43,333 nucleotides of DNA, taken from positions 1 through 43,333 of the forward strand of contig NZ_ARYN01000024.1 in the NCBI RefSeq assembly GCF_002094855.1, given 5' to 3'. Under the pieces are notes generated by a model. It saw nothing but the letters and a program-made list of their open reading frames with translations, did not search any database and had not been told where the DNA came from. This document shows, piece by piece, positions 8,104 through 16,929 of the stretch (its first letter is position 1; each line of letters opens with the position of its first letter). This stretch comes from Zunongwangia atlantica 22II14-10F7. Lineage in GTDB: Bacteria; Bacteroidota; Bacteroidia; Flavobacteriales; Flavobacteriaceae. The translations under genes were made by a program, and so were the position numbers.

Positions 8104-9560
8104 GCAATAGTAAGTATACAAAAGGAAATCAGGAAAAAGGTCTTACCCCAATAACTTCGCAATGGATGCACGATGTTATGGAGCATCCGGGAGTAGTTAA
8201 TGAGCTTTTTGCTAAGTATGGTTCTCCATTAAATATTCTTAATCCTGCCTCTTTTACCCAAAATTGTAAGAAATTTAAAGAAGTTTTTGAACGTAATAAT
8301 GTAAAATCTGGAATCTTCTATGCTCGAAAAGCTAATAAGGCAAAGGCATTTGTAAAGCAGGCTTTTGAAGATAATATAGGTGTAGATACTGCGAGTGAGC
8401 GCGAGCTGTTGCAATCGCTTCAGCTTGGTGGAGATGGTGATCATTTAGTATTAACTTCAGCTATAAAAACAAATAAGCAGATCGAAATTGCTATTCAGAA
8501 TAATGTACCAATTGTCTTAGACAACGATGATGAATGTATTCTGGTTAATGATCTTGCCGAAAAGCATAATAAAAAAGCTATTGTTGCTTTTCGTATAAGT
8601 GGTTTTCATGTCGATGGAAACAAACTCTACAGCCGTTTTGGCTTCGATATCGACGAAATTGAAGATTATTTAATTAACAAAGTTGGTGAAGATAAAGCCT
8701 ATAGTAATCTTAATGCAGTGGGGCTACATTTTCATTTAGATGGCTATTCTACGCACCAAAGAAGTGAAGCTTTGTTGCAATGCATCAAATTGATTCAAAA
8801 TTTAAAAGAGCATGATTTTTCACTTCGATTTATCGATATGGGCGGTGGAATTTTAATTAATTATCTAAAGCATAAAGATGAATGGTTGGATTTTGATGAA
8901 AGATTAAAACAAAGTCTGAAAGATGAAATTTCACCGGTGACATTCAATAAAAACGGACTTGGATATAGATTCGAAGACGGAAAAATAAAAGGGGAGAGGA
9001 AAACCTATCCTTATTTTAATGAAATCCATTCAGATAAATTTTTGAACGAAGTTCTACAATATCAGGATCAAAATAGTGATTCTGTTGCTTCTTTACTTCA
9101 AAAGGAAAATGTTGAAATTCGTATAGAACCGGGTAGATCTTTAGTGAATCAATCTGGGATTACTATGGCGAAAGTTGTTCATCGAAAAAAAGATGCAAAA
9201 GGCCAATGCCTAATTGGTTTAGAAATGAATATGAGCCAGATGATGAGTTCTAGCGCAGATTTTATGCTGGATCCTTACGTAATGTATGCAGATTTGGATG
9301 AAGACCAAACAGAAAATGACTCTGTCGATGTTTATTTTACCGGGGCTTATTGTTTAGAAAGAGATGTACTATTGAAAAGGAAAGTAAGCTTACCTAAACT
9401 TCCTGAAATTGGTGATGTTGTGGTTTTTGTAAATACTGCCGGCTATATGATGCATTTCTTTGAAACTCAGGCACATCTTTTTGAGCTGGCACCTAATTTA
9501 GTTTATACTGAAAAATCAAATTCCGTCGAGCTTTCTAATTTTTATTTAGACGAAGATTAG
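8100..9560 (+). CDS. Fold-III PLP decarboxylase, Y4yA / diaminopimelate decarboxylase type
   Basis: A 486-residue alanine-racemase-fold enzyme. The Schiff-base lysine is K77 in GIFYARKANK. HFHLDGY, the glycine-rich phosphate motif DMGGGIL, EPGRSLV and the cross-subunit active-site cysteine in TGAYCLERDVLL follow in the family order. It resembles the Y4yA group and, more distantly, the siderophore decarboxylase SbnH. It starts inside the stop of the SbnA-FAD fusion (ATGA), so translation is almost certainly coupled and the two should act in one pathway. It probably decarboxylates an amino-acid adduct made by the first enzyme. No siderophore synthetase or exporter lies nearby, so a siderophore is not the obvious product. 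Confidence 0.85.
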   Translation: MSNSKYTKGNQEKGLTPITSQWMHDVMEHPGVVNELFAKYGSPLNILNPASFTQNCKKFKEVFERNNVKSGIFYARKANKAKAFVKQAFEDNIGVDTASERELLQSLQLGGDGDHLVLTSAIKTNKQIEIAIQNNVPIVLDNDDECILVNDLAEKHNKKAIVAFRISGFHVDGNKLYSRFGFDIDEIEDYLINKVGEDKAYSNLNAVGLHFHLDGYSTHQRSEALLQCIKLIQNLKEHDFSLRFIDMGGGILINYLKHKDEWLDFDERLKQSLKDEISPVTFNKNGLGYRFEDGKIKGERKTYPYFNEIHSDKFLNEVLQYQDQNSDSVASLLQKENVEIRIEPGRSLVNQSGITMAKVVHRKKDAKGQCLIGLEMNMSQMMSSSADFMLDPYVMYADLDEDQTENDSVDVYFTGAYCLERDVLLKRKVSLPKLPEIGDVVVFVNTAGYMMHFFETQAHLFELAPNLVYTEKSNSVELSNFYLDED

Positions 9561-9572
9561 AATTTAACTTAT

Positions 9573-9610
9573 TTATCAATTTTCATTAATCTTTATCATA
9601 AAATTGATAA
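9573..9610. terminator. AT-rich inverted repeat after the decarboxylase gene
   Basis: TTATCAATTTT (9573-9583) and AAAATTGATAA (9600-9610) are perfect 11-base arms around a 16-base loop, starting 13 bases after the stop codon. The position fits a terminator, but the stem is AT-rich and there is no T-tract. Confidence 0.4.
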
Positions 9611-9742
9611 CTAAAAGTACATATATGTGTAAGCTTCACTGTAAAATATTAGTTTGAGTATATAAGAATATTAATGTAATAGTTTTTCTACCTGAGTCTT
9701 GCATTACTATAAATAATCAGAATCTATTGTTGTAAAAGCTAT

Positions 9743-9812
9743 GGTTCCTAAGATTTTCAATATTTCCCAATCTTGTATTTCCCGGTTCCAGCCCGGTTTG
9801 ACCACCAATTGA
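9743..9812 (-). pseudogene. Fossil fragment of an HNH endonuclease gene, paralogous to 20974-21972
   Basis: About 70 bases align by eye, with few differences, to the intact HNH gene at about 21617-21688. The minus strand reads QLVVKPG, then after a one-base deletion EPGNTRLGNIENLRN. The intact gene reads QLVARPGMEPGITRSGSIKS. The homology does not visibly extend on either side. The deletion and short length show a dead copy. Confidence 0.65.
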
Positions 9813-10059
9813 CTTAACTTTTCAATTTATTCACTTTCTGGTATAAATAGTACTTATGAAGTTATTTATTTTAAAAGCTTGCCTTTTAGTAATACTGTTG
9901 CCATTCTTCTTCTTTTTGATGTAATTTGTTATTTGTTAAAGATCAAGTTTCCTATTTTAAAAAAAACTTAGTGAAGATAGAACTCGCCTGGTACGCGTAA
10001 TTAAATGAAGAAATATAGGATATATAGACAGTAAATACGAATTGAAACAAAATTTATAA

Positions 10060-10317
10060 ATGACATTAATAGGTTTAGTTGGTTGGTGTGGGGCCTTAAT
10101 CTTTATAATTGCATATTTTCTTCTTAGTGCAGGACACCTGTCTGCAAAGAAGCCGACATATCATATTTTAAATATTATCGGAGGTTTGTGCTTAGTTATA
10201 AATGCAGCAACTTTAGATGATTTTCCCAATATATTAGTCAATATTGTATGGGCGCTTATCGCGATTTTTGCATTATATAGAATTATGACGGACCGGAAGA
10301 AAAATCCAAAAGCTTGA
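10060..10317 (+). CDS. Small CBU_0592-type membrane protein
   Basis: 85 residues with three hydrophobic segments (about 3-24, 32-50 and 55-72). The pattern GWCGALIFIIAYFLLSAGHL, then HILNIIGGLCLVINA and NIVWALIAIFALY, is typical of the CBU_0592 family of small inner-membrane proteins of unknown function. The start is the only sensible ATG. Its 3' end overlaps the 3' end of the TetR gene by 35 bases in convergent orientation. Confidence 0.75.
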   Translation: MTLIGLVGWCGALIFIIAYFLLSAGHLSAKKPTYHILNIIGGLCLVINAATLDDFPNILVNIVWALIAIFALYRIMTDRKKNPKA

Positions 10318-10894
10318 TCGCATAAATAATATAGAGTTCTTCTTTTTCCCGATAATTAATCTCTTTCTGATTAAACATTCCCAGATAATAATACGAGCCG
10401 TCGATAAGTGCAAAAATGATCTCAGTTATTTCGGATATGTTAGAATTGAATATTACACCACAGGATTTTGCTTCCAATAATTTTTCCTGTAATACCTGAT
10501 GAAGTTTTTCCAGATAATTTCTGAAACTGGTATTAAAATCTTTTTTACGGTATATCAGGGCATAGCAACTATAAAAAACACCATCATCGAAGTATTTATT
10601 CCATTTTCTTGAGAAGAGGTCAGTGATGAAATTCACCAAACTTTCTTTATTATCCATCATTCCATATTCTATAGAATTCACCATATTCAAGTGTCTTTCC
10701 AGAATATACTCATTAAGGCCAATTAAAAGTTCATCACGGGTTTTAAAATAGTGCATCACCAAACCGTTACTAATCTGCATATCTTCCGCAACTTTAGCAA
10801 TCGAGGTATTTTCTAAACCAATTTTTTTTGCAATCCTGTAAAAAGATTGAATGATTTCCCTGCGCCTTTTCGAACTTAAACTTTTACGCCCCAC
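10283..10894 (-). CDS. TetR/AcrR family transcriptional regulator
   Basis: 203 residues. The N-terminal helix-turn-helix is clear: TSIAKVAEDMQISNGLVMHY then FKTRDELL. The rest is a helical ligand-binding and dimer domain, similar in length to BetI-like regulators. It is divergent from the phosphodiesterase-SusCD operon, and a near-perfect TetR-type palindrome lies between them at 10989-11004, so it most likely represses that operon. The inverted repeat at 10936-10971 may be its own control site. The ligand is unknown. Its 3' end overlaps that of the convergent CBU_0592-type gene. Confidence 0.9.
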   Translation of the reverse strand: MGRKSLSSKRRREIIQSFYRIAKKIGLENTSIAKVAEDMQISNGLVMHYFKTRDELLIGLNEYILERHLNMVNSIEYGMMDNKESLVNFITDLFSRKWNKYFDDGVFYSCYALIYRKKDFNTSFRNYLEKLHQVLQEKLLEAKSCGVIFNSNISEITEIIFALIDGSYYYLGMFNQKEINYREKEELYIIYAIKLLDFSSGPS

Positions 10895-10935
10895 AAATTT
10901 TTTTCGGTAAATATACCAAATTGATTTACAAAAGC

Positions 10936-10971
10936 TAATGTCCCATAATTAGTAACATACAGGGAACATTA
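10936..10971. promoter_or_regulatory. Inverted repeat near the TetR start
   Basis: TAATGTCCC at 10936-10944 and GGGAACATTA at 10962-10971 are inverted copies differing by one base insertion, separated by 17 bases. It lies 42 bases upstream of the TetR ATG and may be a second operator or an autoregulatory site. Confidence 0.35.
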
Positions 10972-10988
10972 AAGTAAACTTTTATTAA

Positions 10989-11004
10989 TTGACTGTTCAT
11001 TCAA
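10989..11004. promoter_or_regulatory. Candidate TetR operator TTGACTGTTCATTCAA
   Basis: The half sites TTGACTG and CATTCAA are inverted copies with one mismatch and a 2-base centre. This is the TGAnTGnnCAnTCA layout common to AcrR/TetR operators. It sits 19 to 34 bases upstream of the -7 box of the phosphodiesterase operon, where a bound dimer would block the -33 region. Confidence 0.6.
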
Positions 11005-11022
11005 TTTATTCAATCTTCACTA

Positions 11023-11030
11023 TACATTTG
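11023..11030 (+). promoter_or_regulatory. -7 box TACATTTG of the phosphodiesterase-SusCD operon
   Basis: TACATTTG matches TAnnTTTG exactly. The start of transcription would fall at about 11036, leaving a leader of about 26 bases before the ATG at 11062. A TTTG -33 box is not obvious; the candidate TetR operator covers the region. Confidence 0.5.
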
Positions 11031-11061
11031 GAGTGCAAAACTCTAACTTAAAATAATCTTA

Positions 11062-12303
11062 ATGAAATTTAAATTCACATCTGTGGTCATGATGCTATTT
11101 CTGTTAAGCTATCAGCTATCCGCACAGGAAGAGCGTCAAAAAGAAAAGAAGCTCGTTTTTATTATTGTAGATGGAATCGCAGCTGATATGATTCCAAAGG
11201 CGAAAACCCCAAATCTCGACTTGATTGCACGAGATGGAGATTTTACCGAAGCTTATGTGGGCGGAGTAAAGGGCTCGTATTCAGAAACCCCGACAATTTC
11301 TGCGGTAGGTTATAATAGCTTATTAACCGGCACATGGGTAAATAAGCATAATGTTTATGGTAACGAAATTAAGCAGCCCAATTACAACTACCCAACTATT
11401 TTTAGGCTTTTTTCCAATGATTTCCCCGAGAAAGAAACTGCAATATTTTCCACATGGGAAGATAATCGAACCAAACTTTTGGGAGAACATTTAGTAGGAT
11501 CAAATTTTCTGAAGATAGGATATGCTTTTGATGGTTTTGAAAAGGATACCATAAATTTTCCACATGATCCTTATCGGGAGTATATTAAGAATATCGATAT
11601 AAAAGTGGCTGCCGAAGCAGCGGCATATATTAAGTCTGATGCCCCGGATTTAAGCTGGGTTTACCTTGAGTTTTCAGATGATATGGGACATGGTTACGGA
11701 GATAGTCCTCAACTCTACGATGCAATAGCTTTTGAAGACCAATTAATAGGTCAGATTTATAATTCTGTGAAATACAGACAAGCTAATTTTAATGAAGACT
11801 GGCTTTTTATCGTAACTACGGATCATGGGCGCTCTCCCCAGGATGGTAAACATCATGGAGGTCAATCCGATCGTGAGCGAAGTACCTGGATTGCCATGAA
11901 TAAAAAGGCTAATCAATATTTTAAAAAACAAATTCCAGCTATTGTTGATATCCTGCCAACAATGGTTTCATTCCTGGATATTGATGTGGAAAATTCTGTT
12001 CAACAGGAATGGGATGGTATCTCATTAATCGATAAAGTAGATGCCATGTACCTTTCAGCTAAACTCAATGGGGAAAGTATCAAGTTGTCCTGGAAGGCCC
12101 TTACAGAGAAGGATGCAGAAGCTAAATTATATATAGCCAGAACCAATAATGTAAAATACGGGGCTAATGATGACTATGAACTTTTGGGAACCGCATTGAT
12201 AAAAGATGGAGGCGCAAAATTTCCATTAATTAAAAAATCCGAAAACTATAAAATACTAATGGTCACTCCAAATCACCAATTGAATACCTGGATCATCAAT
12301 TAA
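11062..12303 (+). CDS. Secreted alkaline-phosphatase-superfamily phosphodiesterase
   Basis: 413 residues with a signal peptide (about residues 1-21, cleavage after LSAQ region). The type I phosphodiesterase / nucleotide pyrophosphatase core shows the metal-binding FIIVDG near the start, a Ser/Thr nucleophile region around SETPTISAVGYNSLLTGTW, the metal ligands DDMGHGYG, then TTDHGRSPQDGKHHGG. It should hydrolyse a phosphodiester or phosphomonoester in the periplasm or at the cell surface. It is first in an operon with SusC and SusD (18-base and 3-base gaps), so its substrate or product is probably imported by them. TetR control rather than a phosphate-starvation signal suggests use of a specific compound. 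The substrate is unknown. Confidence 0.85.
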   Translation: MKFKFTSVVMMLFLLSYQLSAQEERQKEKKLVFIIVDGIAADMIPKAKTPNLDLIARDGDFTEAYVGGVKGSYSETPTISAVGYNSLLTGTWVNKHNVYGNEIKQPNYNYPTIFRLFSNDFPEKETAIFSTWEDNRTKLLGEHLVGSNFLKIGYAFDGFEKDTINFPHDPYREYIKNIDIKVAAEAAAYIKSDAPDLSWVYLEFSDDMGHGYGDSPQLYDAIAFEDQLIGQIYNSVKYRQANFNEDWLFIVTTDHGRSPQDGKHHGGQSDRERSTWIAMNKKANQYFKKQIPAIVDILPTMVSFLDIDVENSVQQEWDGISLIDKVDAMYLSAKLNGESIKLSWKALTEKDAEAKLYIARTNNVKYGANDDYELLGTALIKDGGAKFPLIKKSENYKILMVTPNHQLNTWIIN

Positions 12304-12321
12304 AATAAATCACTAAGGAAC

Positions 12322-15300
12322 ATGACAAAAACAATTACACTATTATTGTTGTTATTAACAACGACAATTGGTTTTTCTCAACAACAAATTAATGGAGAAA
12401 TTACCGACAATAATGGAATTCCACTGGGAGGGGTAAATGTACTTATCCGGAATTCTTCGAAAGGAACCATTTCAGACTTTGATGGAAAATATAGTTTGGA
12501 AGCTACTGCTCAGGATACTTTGGAATTCTCTTTTATGGGATTTAGAACACAGCTAATTCCGGTTAATGACCAGTCTGTAATTAATATAATTTTAATTGAA
12601 GATTCTTCTCAGTTAAATGAAGTTGTAGTTACCGCATTAGGAATTAAAAAAGAGAAAAAAGCTTTAGGTTATGCCATTCAGGAGGTTGATGGACAAAAAC
12701 TGGAAAAAGCAAAAGAGCCAAATTTTGTAAGTTCACTTACCGGAAGAGTTGCCGGATTAAATATCCAAAATTCGACTGATTTATTTCAAGATCCACAGAT
12801 AAGTCTTAGAGGAGCGAGCCCTCTGTTAGTAATTGATGGTATCCCCGATCGAACTACAGATTTATGGAAAGTTAATTCTGATGATATTGAAAGTATCAGC
12901 GTATTGAAAGGAGCTACAGCTTCAGCTCTATACGGTTCAGTGGGGCGTAATGGAGCCATAATGATTACCACCAAGAAAGGGAAAAAAGGAAAACTTACCG
13001 TAACTGTAAATAATTCTACAATGTTCCAGACTTCTTTCATCAAGGTTCCCGATGTTCAAACTACCTATGGAAACGGAAATCAGGGAGTATATGCTTATGT
13101 GAATGGAAGTGGATCGGGTACCGAAGGTGGTGGTTGGATTTGGGGGCCACGCCTGGATCAAACAGATTCCAGTACACCTAGTGGTTATTTCGAAACACCG
13201 CAGTATAATAGTGAGGTGGATCCGGCTACCGGAGAACTAATTCCATTGCCTTATATATCAAGAGGAGCAGATAATATTGAAAACTTTTTTAGAACAGGCT
13301 TGATTCAGACTAATAATGTAAGTGTTGATTGGGGGAGTGAAAAAGCCAGTTTCAGAACTTCAATATCAAATGTTTATCAAAAAGGAATTGTTCCCAATAC
13401 AGATCTGAATAACACCTCTTTCAATCTTGGCGGGAGTCTGAATCCATCTGAGAATTTATCCATAAATTCATCACTTACATATAACAAGCAATATACTGAC
13501 AATTTTCCGGAAGTAGGCTATGGCCCAACGAATTACCTTTATAATCTTATCCTTTGGACGGGAGTGGATGTCGATATCCGGGACTTAAGGAATTATTGGA
13601 GAGAAGGAGAAGTTGGTTACCAACAAAGACACTTTAATATTTCTTATTATAATAATCCCTATTTTCAGGCTTATGAATATCAAAGAGGATATAATAAAGA
13701 CAATATTTTCGGAAATCTTAATGTCGAGTATAAATTAACCCCTCATTTAAGCTTAAAAGGTCGTGGAGGAGCTAATGTATACAGTCTGAACAGAACTTAT
13801 AAAGAGCCTAAAAGCTATATCGGATACGGAGATCGTTCACGAGGAGATTTTACGGTTGCAGATGCTACTTATTTCGATATTACCACTGATGTTGGTTTGA
13901 AATATGATAATCATATTGCAGACCAAATTGGTATCTCCGGAGAATTGGCTTATGTTAATTATTATCGTCAATCGACCAGTCATACCACCGGAACAGATGG
14001 CTTAAATATTCCTGGGTTTTATAATCTTGATAATAATGCAGGTGCAACATTTATAGCAAGTAATAGGGAGGAAAAGGAAACAATACATAGTTTCTATGGT
14101 TTTGTTGATTTTGATTTTTACGATACCTTTTATTTGTCACTTTCAGGAAGAAACGATCAGGTTTCAACCTTACCGGAAGCAAATAACTCTTTCTTTTATC
14201 CTTCGGTTTCCGCCTCTTTAGTATTTACGGAATTACTTGATACGCCTAAATGGATAACATTTGGGAAGATCAGAGGTTCCTGGTCTCAGGTTTCTGAAGG
14301 CAAGATAGGGAACAATCCATATAGTCACATTCAGGCTTATGAAAAAGGAACCAGTTGGAATGGTGTTCCTTCAACCTTTTTCGGGAATGAGCTTTTATCA
14401 TCTGATTTAAAACCCGAAACTTCGGATACCTGGGAAATAGGATTGAATACCCGCTTTCTCAATAGTCGCTTAGGCTTAGATATAGCTTATTACCAAACCA
14501 AGGATTATAATAACCTAATTTATAGTTCTATTTCTCAAAGTAGTGGATATAATAGTATATTATTGAATGGAGATGAATATAAGCGTAGAGGGATTGAGGT
14601 TGTTTTAGATGGAACCCCCATAAAAACCAAGGATTTCAGATGGGATGCACAGGTTAATTTAAGCCAGTACCGCAGGTATCAGGAAGAGATTTACGGTGAT
14701 AGAGAGCAAACCGATGCTTTCATTCGTGTCGGTGATCGTACGGACAAAATTTATGCAGGAGTTTATCAAACTAATGAACAGGGACAAGTCATATTTGAAA
14801 ATGGCTATCCTGTTTCTGATCCTTATTCCAGATTTATTGGATATAACGAGCCGGATCTTACCTATGGCGTTTCAAATACTTTAAGTTATAAAAATATATC
14901 CTTATCATTTCTTTTTGACGGTCGTTTAGGCGGATTAATGTATTCAGATACTAATCAAAAAATGTGGTGGGGAGGGACTTCTCCCGGAACAGTAAATCAG
15001 TTCCGTGATGATGCTAATAATGGAGAGAGTACCTTTATCGGGAATGGGGTTAAAATCGTAGGTGGAAGTGTTGAATATGATGTTAATGGTAATATATTAA
15101 ACGATACCAGAACATACGCTCCAAATGATGTACCGGTAAACTATATAAATTTTATGCAGACTACCAGTAATGGGTATAATAAGAATTACCATTACTATAA
15201 GGAAGATTTTATCAAACTTAGAGAAGTAACCTTAAGTTATAATTTCACCGAAAAAATCATATCGAAACTACCATTTAGTGATTTAAGTCTGTCTTTTATC

Positions 15301-15417
15301 GGTCGTAATTTATGGTTGTCATCTAAAATTCCCAATGTTGATCCTGATCCGGGACGTGATAACTTACAGGCACCAGCCACAAGAAACATCGGTATTAACC
15401 TAAACGCAAAATTTTAA
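12322..15417 (+). CDS. SusC/RagA family TonB-linked outer-membrane transporter
   Basis: 1031 residues. Signal peptide at about 1-19 (TIGFSQ), then a carboxypeptidase-regulatory-like domain from INGEITDNNGIPLGGVNVLI to about 105. The plug domain is about 110-225 with LNEVVVTALG and SISVLKGATASALYGSVGRN. A beta-barrel follows, ending in the aromatic terminus GINLNAKF. It transports a ligand captured by the SusD partner across the outer membrane, powered by TonB. It is the second gene of the TetR-controlled operon. The ligand cannot be read from the sequence; the upstream phosphodiesterase suggests a phospho-compound. Confidence 0.95.
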   Translation: MTKTITLLLLLLTTTIGFSQQQINGEITDNNGIPLGGVNVLIRNSSKGTISDFDGKYSLEATAQDTLEFSFMGFRTQLIPVNDQSVINIILIEDSSQLNEVVVTALGIKKEKKALGYAIQEVDGQKLEKAKEPNFVSSLTGRVAGLNIQNSTDLFQDPQISLRGASPLLVIDGIPDRTTDLWKVNSDDIESISVLKGATASALYGSVGRNGAIMITTKKGKKGKLTVTVNNSTMFQTSFIKVPDVQTTYGNGNQGVYAYVNGSGSGTEGGGWIWGPRLDQTDSSTPSGYFETPQYNSEVDPATGELIPLPYISRGADNIENFFRTGLIQTNNVSVDWGSEKASFRTSISNVYQKGIVPNTDLNNTSFNLGGSLNPSENLSINSSLTYNKQYTDNFPEVGYGPTNYLYNLILWTGVDVDIRDLRNYWREGEVGYQQRHFNISYYNNPYFQAYEYQRGYNKDNIFGNLNVEYKLTPHLSLKGRGGANVYSLNRTYKEPKSYIGYGDRSRGDFTVADATYFDITTDVGLKYDNHIADQIGISGELAYVNYYRQSTSHTTGTDGLNIPGFYNLDNNAGATFIASNREEKETIHSFYGFVDFDFYDTFYLSLSGRNDQVSTLPEANNSFFYPSVSASLVFTELLDTPKWITFGKIRGSWSQVSEGKIGNNPYSHIQAYEKGTSWNGVPSTFFGNELLSSDLKPETSDTWEIGLNTRFLNSRLGLDIAYYQTKDYNNLIYSSISQSSGYNSILLNGDEYKRRGIEVVLDGTPIKTKDFRWDAQVNLSQYRRYQEEIYGDREQTDAFIRVGDRTDKIYAGVYQTNEQGQVIFENGYPVSDPYSRFIGYNEPDLTYGVSNTLSYKNISLSFLFDGRLGGLMYSDTNQKMWWGGTSPGTVNQFRDDANNGESTFIGNGVKIVGGSVEYDVNGNILNDTRTYAPNDVPVNYINFMQTTSNGYNKNYHYYKEDFIKLREVTLSYNFTEKIISKLPFSDLSLSFIGRNLWLSSKIPNVDPDPGRDNLQAPATRNIGINLNAKF

Positions 15418-15420
15418 ATC

Positions 15421-16872
15421 ATGAATCGATTTATTTCAGTACTATTAATATTTATATTTCCGATCTGCTTTAATAGTTGTAGTAAAATAGAGGATTTACA
15501 AGAAGATCCTAATCGCGCCACTTCGGTTAGCCCGGAATTATTATTGACCAATATAGAAACCAGAGCATTTGATAATGTGAGTTTATCCAGTGCATTGGCC
15601 AGTAGATATTTATCCTATACCAATGGAGTTAATTCCAATCAATATTATAATTGGCAGCGCTCTGACTTTGGAGGATATAATGACCTGAAACAGGTTAAAA
15701 AAATGGTAGAAGAATCTGAGAATGCTGGAATAGAAGTATATCAAATACTTGCTGATTTTTTTAACTCCTATTTTATCATTGATCTAACTCAGACCTTTGG
15801 TGATGTTCCTTATACTGAGGCTATTTTGGCTGATGAAGATATCTATCAACCTGTTTATGACTCTCAGAAAAGTATTTATTTAAAGGTATTAAATGATTTG
15901 AAATCAGCATCAGATGCTCTTGCCGTAAATCAGGAACCAATTGCTGGAGATATTATATATAATGGAGATAAGTTACAATGGCGAAAGCTTATTAATGCTT
16001 ATTATCTTAGGGTTTTGATGAGTTTATCAAAGAAGGTGGGAGATACTGATTTAAACGTAAGATCAAGATTTCAGGAAATTATCAATAATCCGTCTCAATA
16101 TCCTTTAATGACTTCAAATTCAGATAATGGGGCCTTGGCATACCATAATATACAGAATAATAGATACCCGTATTTCAATGATAATGATTTACAAACCGCT
16201 TATTATATGGAGCAAAATTTCGTCGAGCGATTACAGGAATTTGAGGATCCCCGATTATTTGCTTTTGCGGAGCGTAAACCTAATGCAGCAAACGCACCCG
16301 TAAATGATTTTAATTCCTATGGAGGCCTAAAGGGAAGTGAAGACCTTAATGCGAATACCTCAAAGGCGGTCTCCGGAGAAGCCAGCAGGATTGCAGAGCG
16401 ATATTTTTTCGATCCCGTTAATGAACCTAGCATTTTAATGAGTTACTGGGAGCAGGAATTTATTATTGCCGAAGCTGCCGTACGTTCCTGGATTTCGATT
16501 GATCCACAGGTACATTATAGAAATGGAGTAGAGGCATCATTTGATTTTTTTACAACTCAAATTCCAGAAGATTATTTTGATAATGACCAAATCTCATTAA
16601 ATGGAGATGATGAAATTCAAAAAATTCTTGAACAGAAATATATTTCCATGTTTATGAATACCGGATGGCAAATATTTTATGAACAACGTCGCACAGGTTT
16701 TCCTGAATTTAATACGGATGGGGCGGGTATTTTAAATAATGGAAGAATTCCAAAACGTTGGATGTATCCAATGGATGAAGCAACAAATAACAGTGCAAAT
16801 CTACAAGATGCTATAAGTAGACAATTTGCACAGGGAGATAATATCAATGCCGAGATGTGGATACTTCAATAA
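15421..16872 (+). CDS. SusD/RagB family outer-membrane lipoprotein
   Basis: 483 residues. The signal peptide ends in a lipobox at FNSC (C20 as the lipidated cysteine) followed by a typical SusD start, KIEDLQEDPNRAT. The helical TPR-like body and the late WEQEFIIAEAAVR / EQKYISMFMNTGWQIFYEQRRTG motifs are those of the SusD-like_2 type. It pairs with the SusC three bases upstream as the surface substrate-capturing lid. It is last in the operon; a strong terminator follows at 16895-16929. Confidence 0.93.
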   Translation: MNRFISVLLIFIFPICFNSCSKIEDLQEDPNRATSVSPELLLTNIETRAFDNVSLSSALASRYLSYTNGVNSNQYYNWQRSDFGGYNDLKQVKKMVEESENAGIEVYQILADFFNSYFIIDLTQTFGDVPYTEAILADEDIYQPVYDSQKSIYLKVLNDLKSASDALAVNQEPIAGDIIYNGDKLQWRKLINAYYLRVLMSLSKKVGDTDLNVRSRFQEIINNPSQYPLMTSNSDNGALAYHNIQNNRYPYFNDNDLQTAYYMEQNFVERLQEFEDPRLFAFAERKPNAANAPVNDFNSYGGLKGSEDLNANTSKAVSGEASRIAERYFFDPVNEPSILMSYWEQEFIIAEAAVRSWISIDPQVHYRNGVEASFDFFTTQIPEDYFDNDQISLNGDDEIQKILEQKYISMFMNTGWQIFYEQRRTGFPEFNTDGAGILNNGRIPKRWMYPMDEATNNSANLQDAISRQFAQGDNINAEMWILQ

Positions 16873-16894
16873 GTTATATATTTAATTGCTTATT

Positions 16895-16929
16895 AAAAAA
16901 ACCAGGTAAAGTTTATTACCTGGTTTTTT
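16895..16929. terminator. Strong bidirectional terminator after susD
   Basis: The arms AAAAAACCAGGTAA and TTACCTGGTTTTTT are perfect complements around a 6-base loop (16910-16915). The flanking A and T runs would let it work on both strands. It lies 23 bases after the SusD stop. Confidence 0.85.

Larger units (their letters stand above)
9561..10059. other. Intergenic interval with an HNH-gene fossil
   Basis: Apart from the terminator-like repeat at 9573-9610 and the fossil at 9743-9812, nothing firm is present. A 22-codon hydrophobic ORF (9856-9924, plus, MKLFILKACLLVILLPFFFFL) could be a broken signal peptide but is too short to call. Confidence 0.5.

Noticed and set aside
5233-9560. Calling the SbnA-FAD/Y4yA pair a siderophore cluster
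   Set aside because: No NIS synthetase, no siderophore exporter and no iron-type receptor lie beside it; only the precursor-type enzymes are present.
9856-9924. 22-codon hydrophobic ORF
   Set aside because: Looks like a lone signal peptide with no mature part and no promoter; not supportable as a gene.
12322-16872. Calling the first SusCD locus a polysaccharide utilisation locus
   Set aside because: No glycoside hydrolase, polysaccharide lyase or sulfatase is linked; the only enzyme is a phosphodiesterase.
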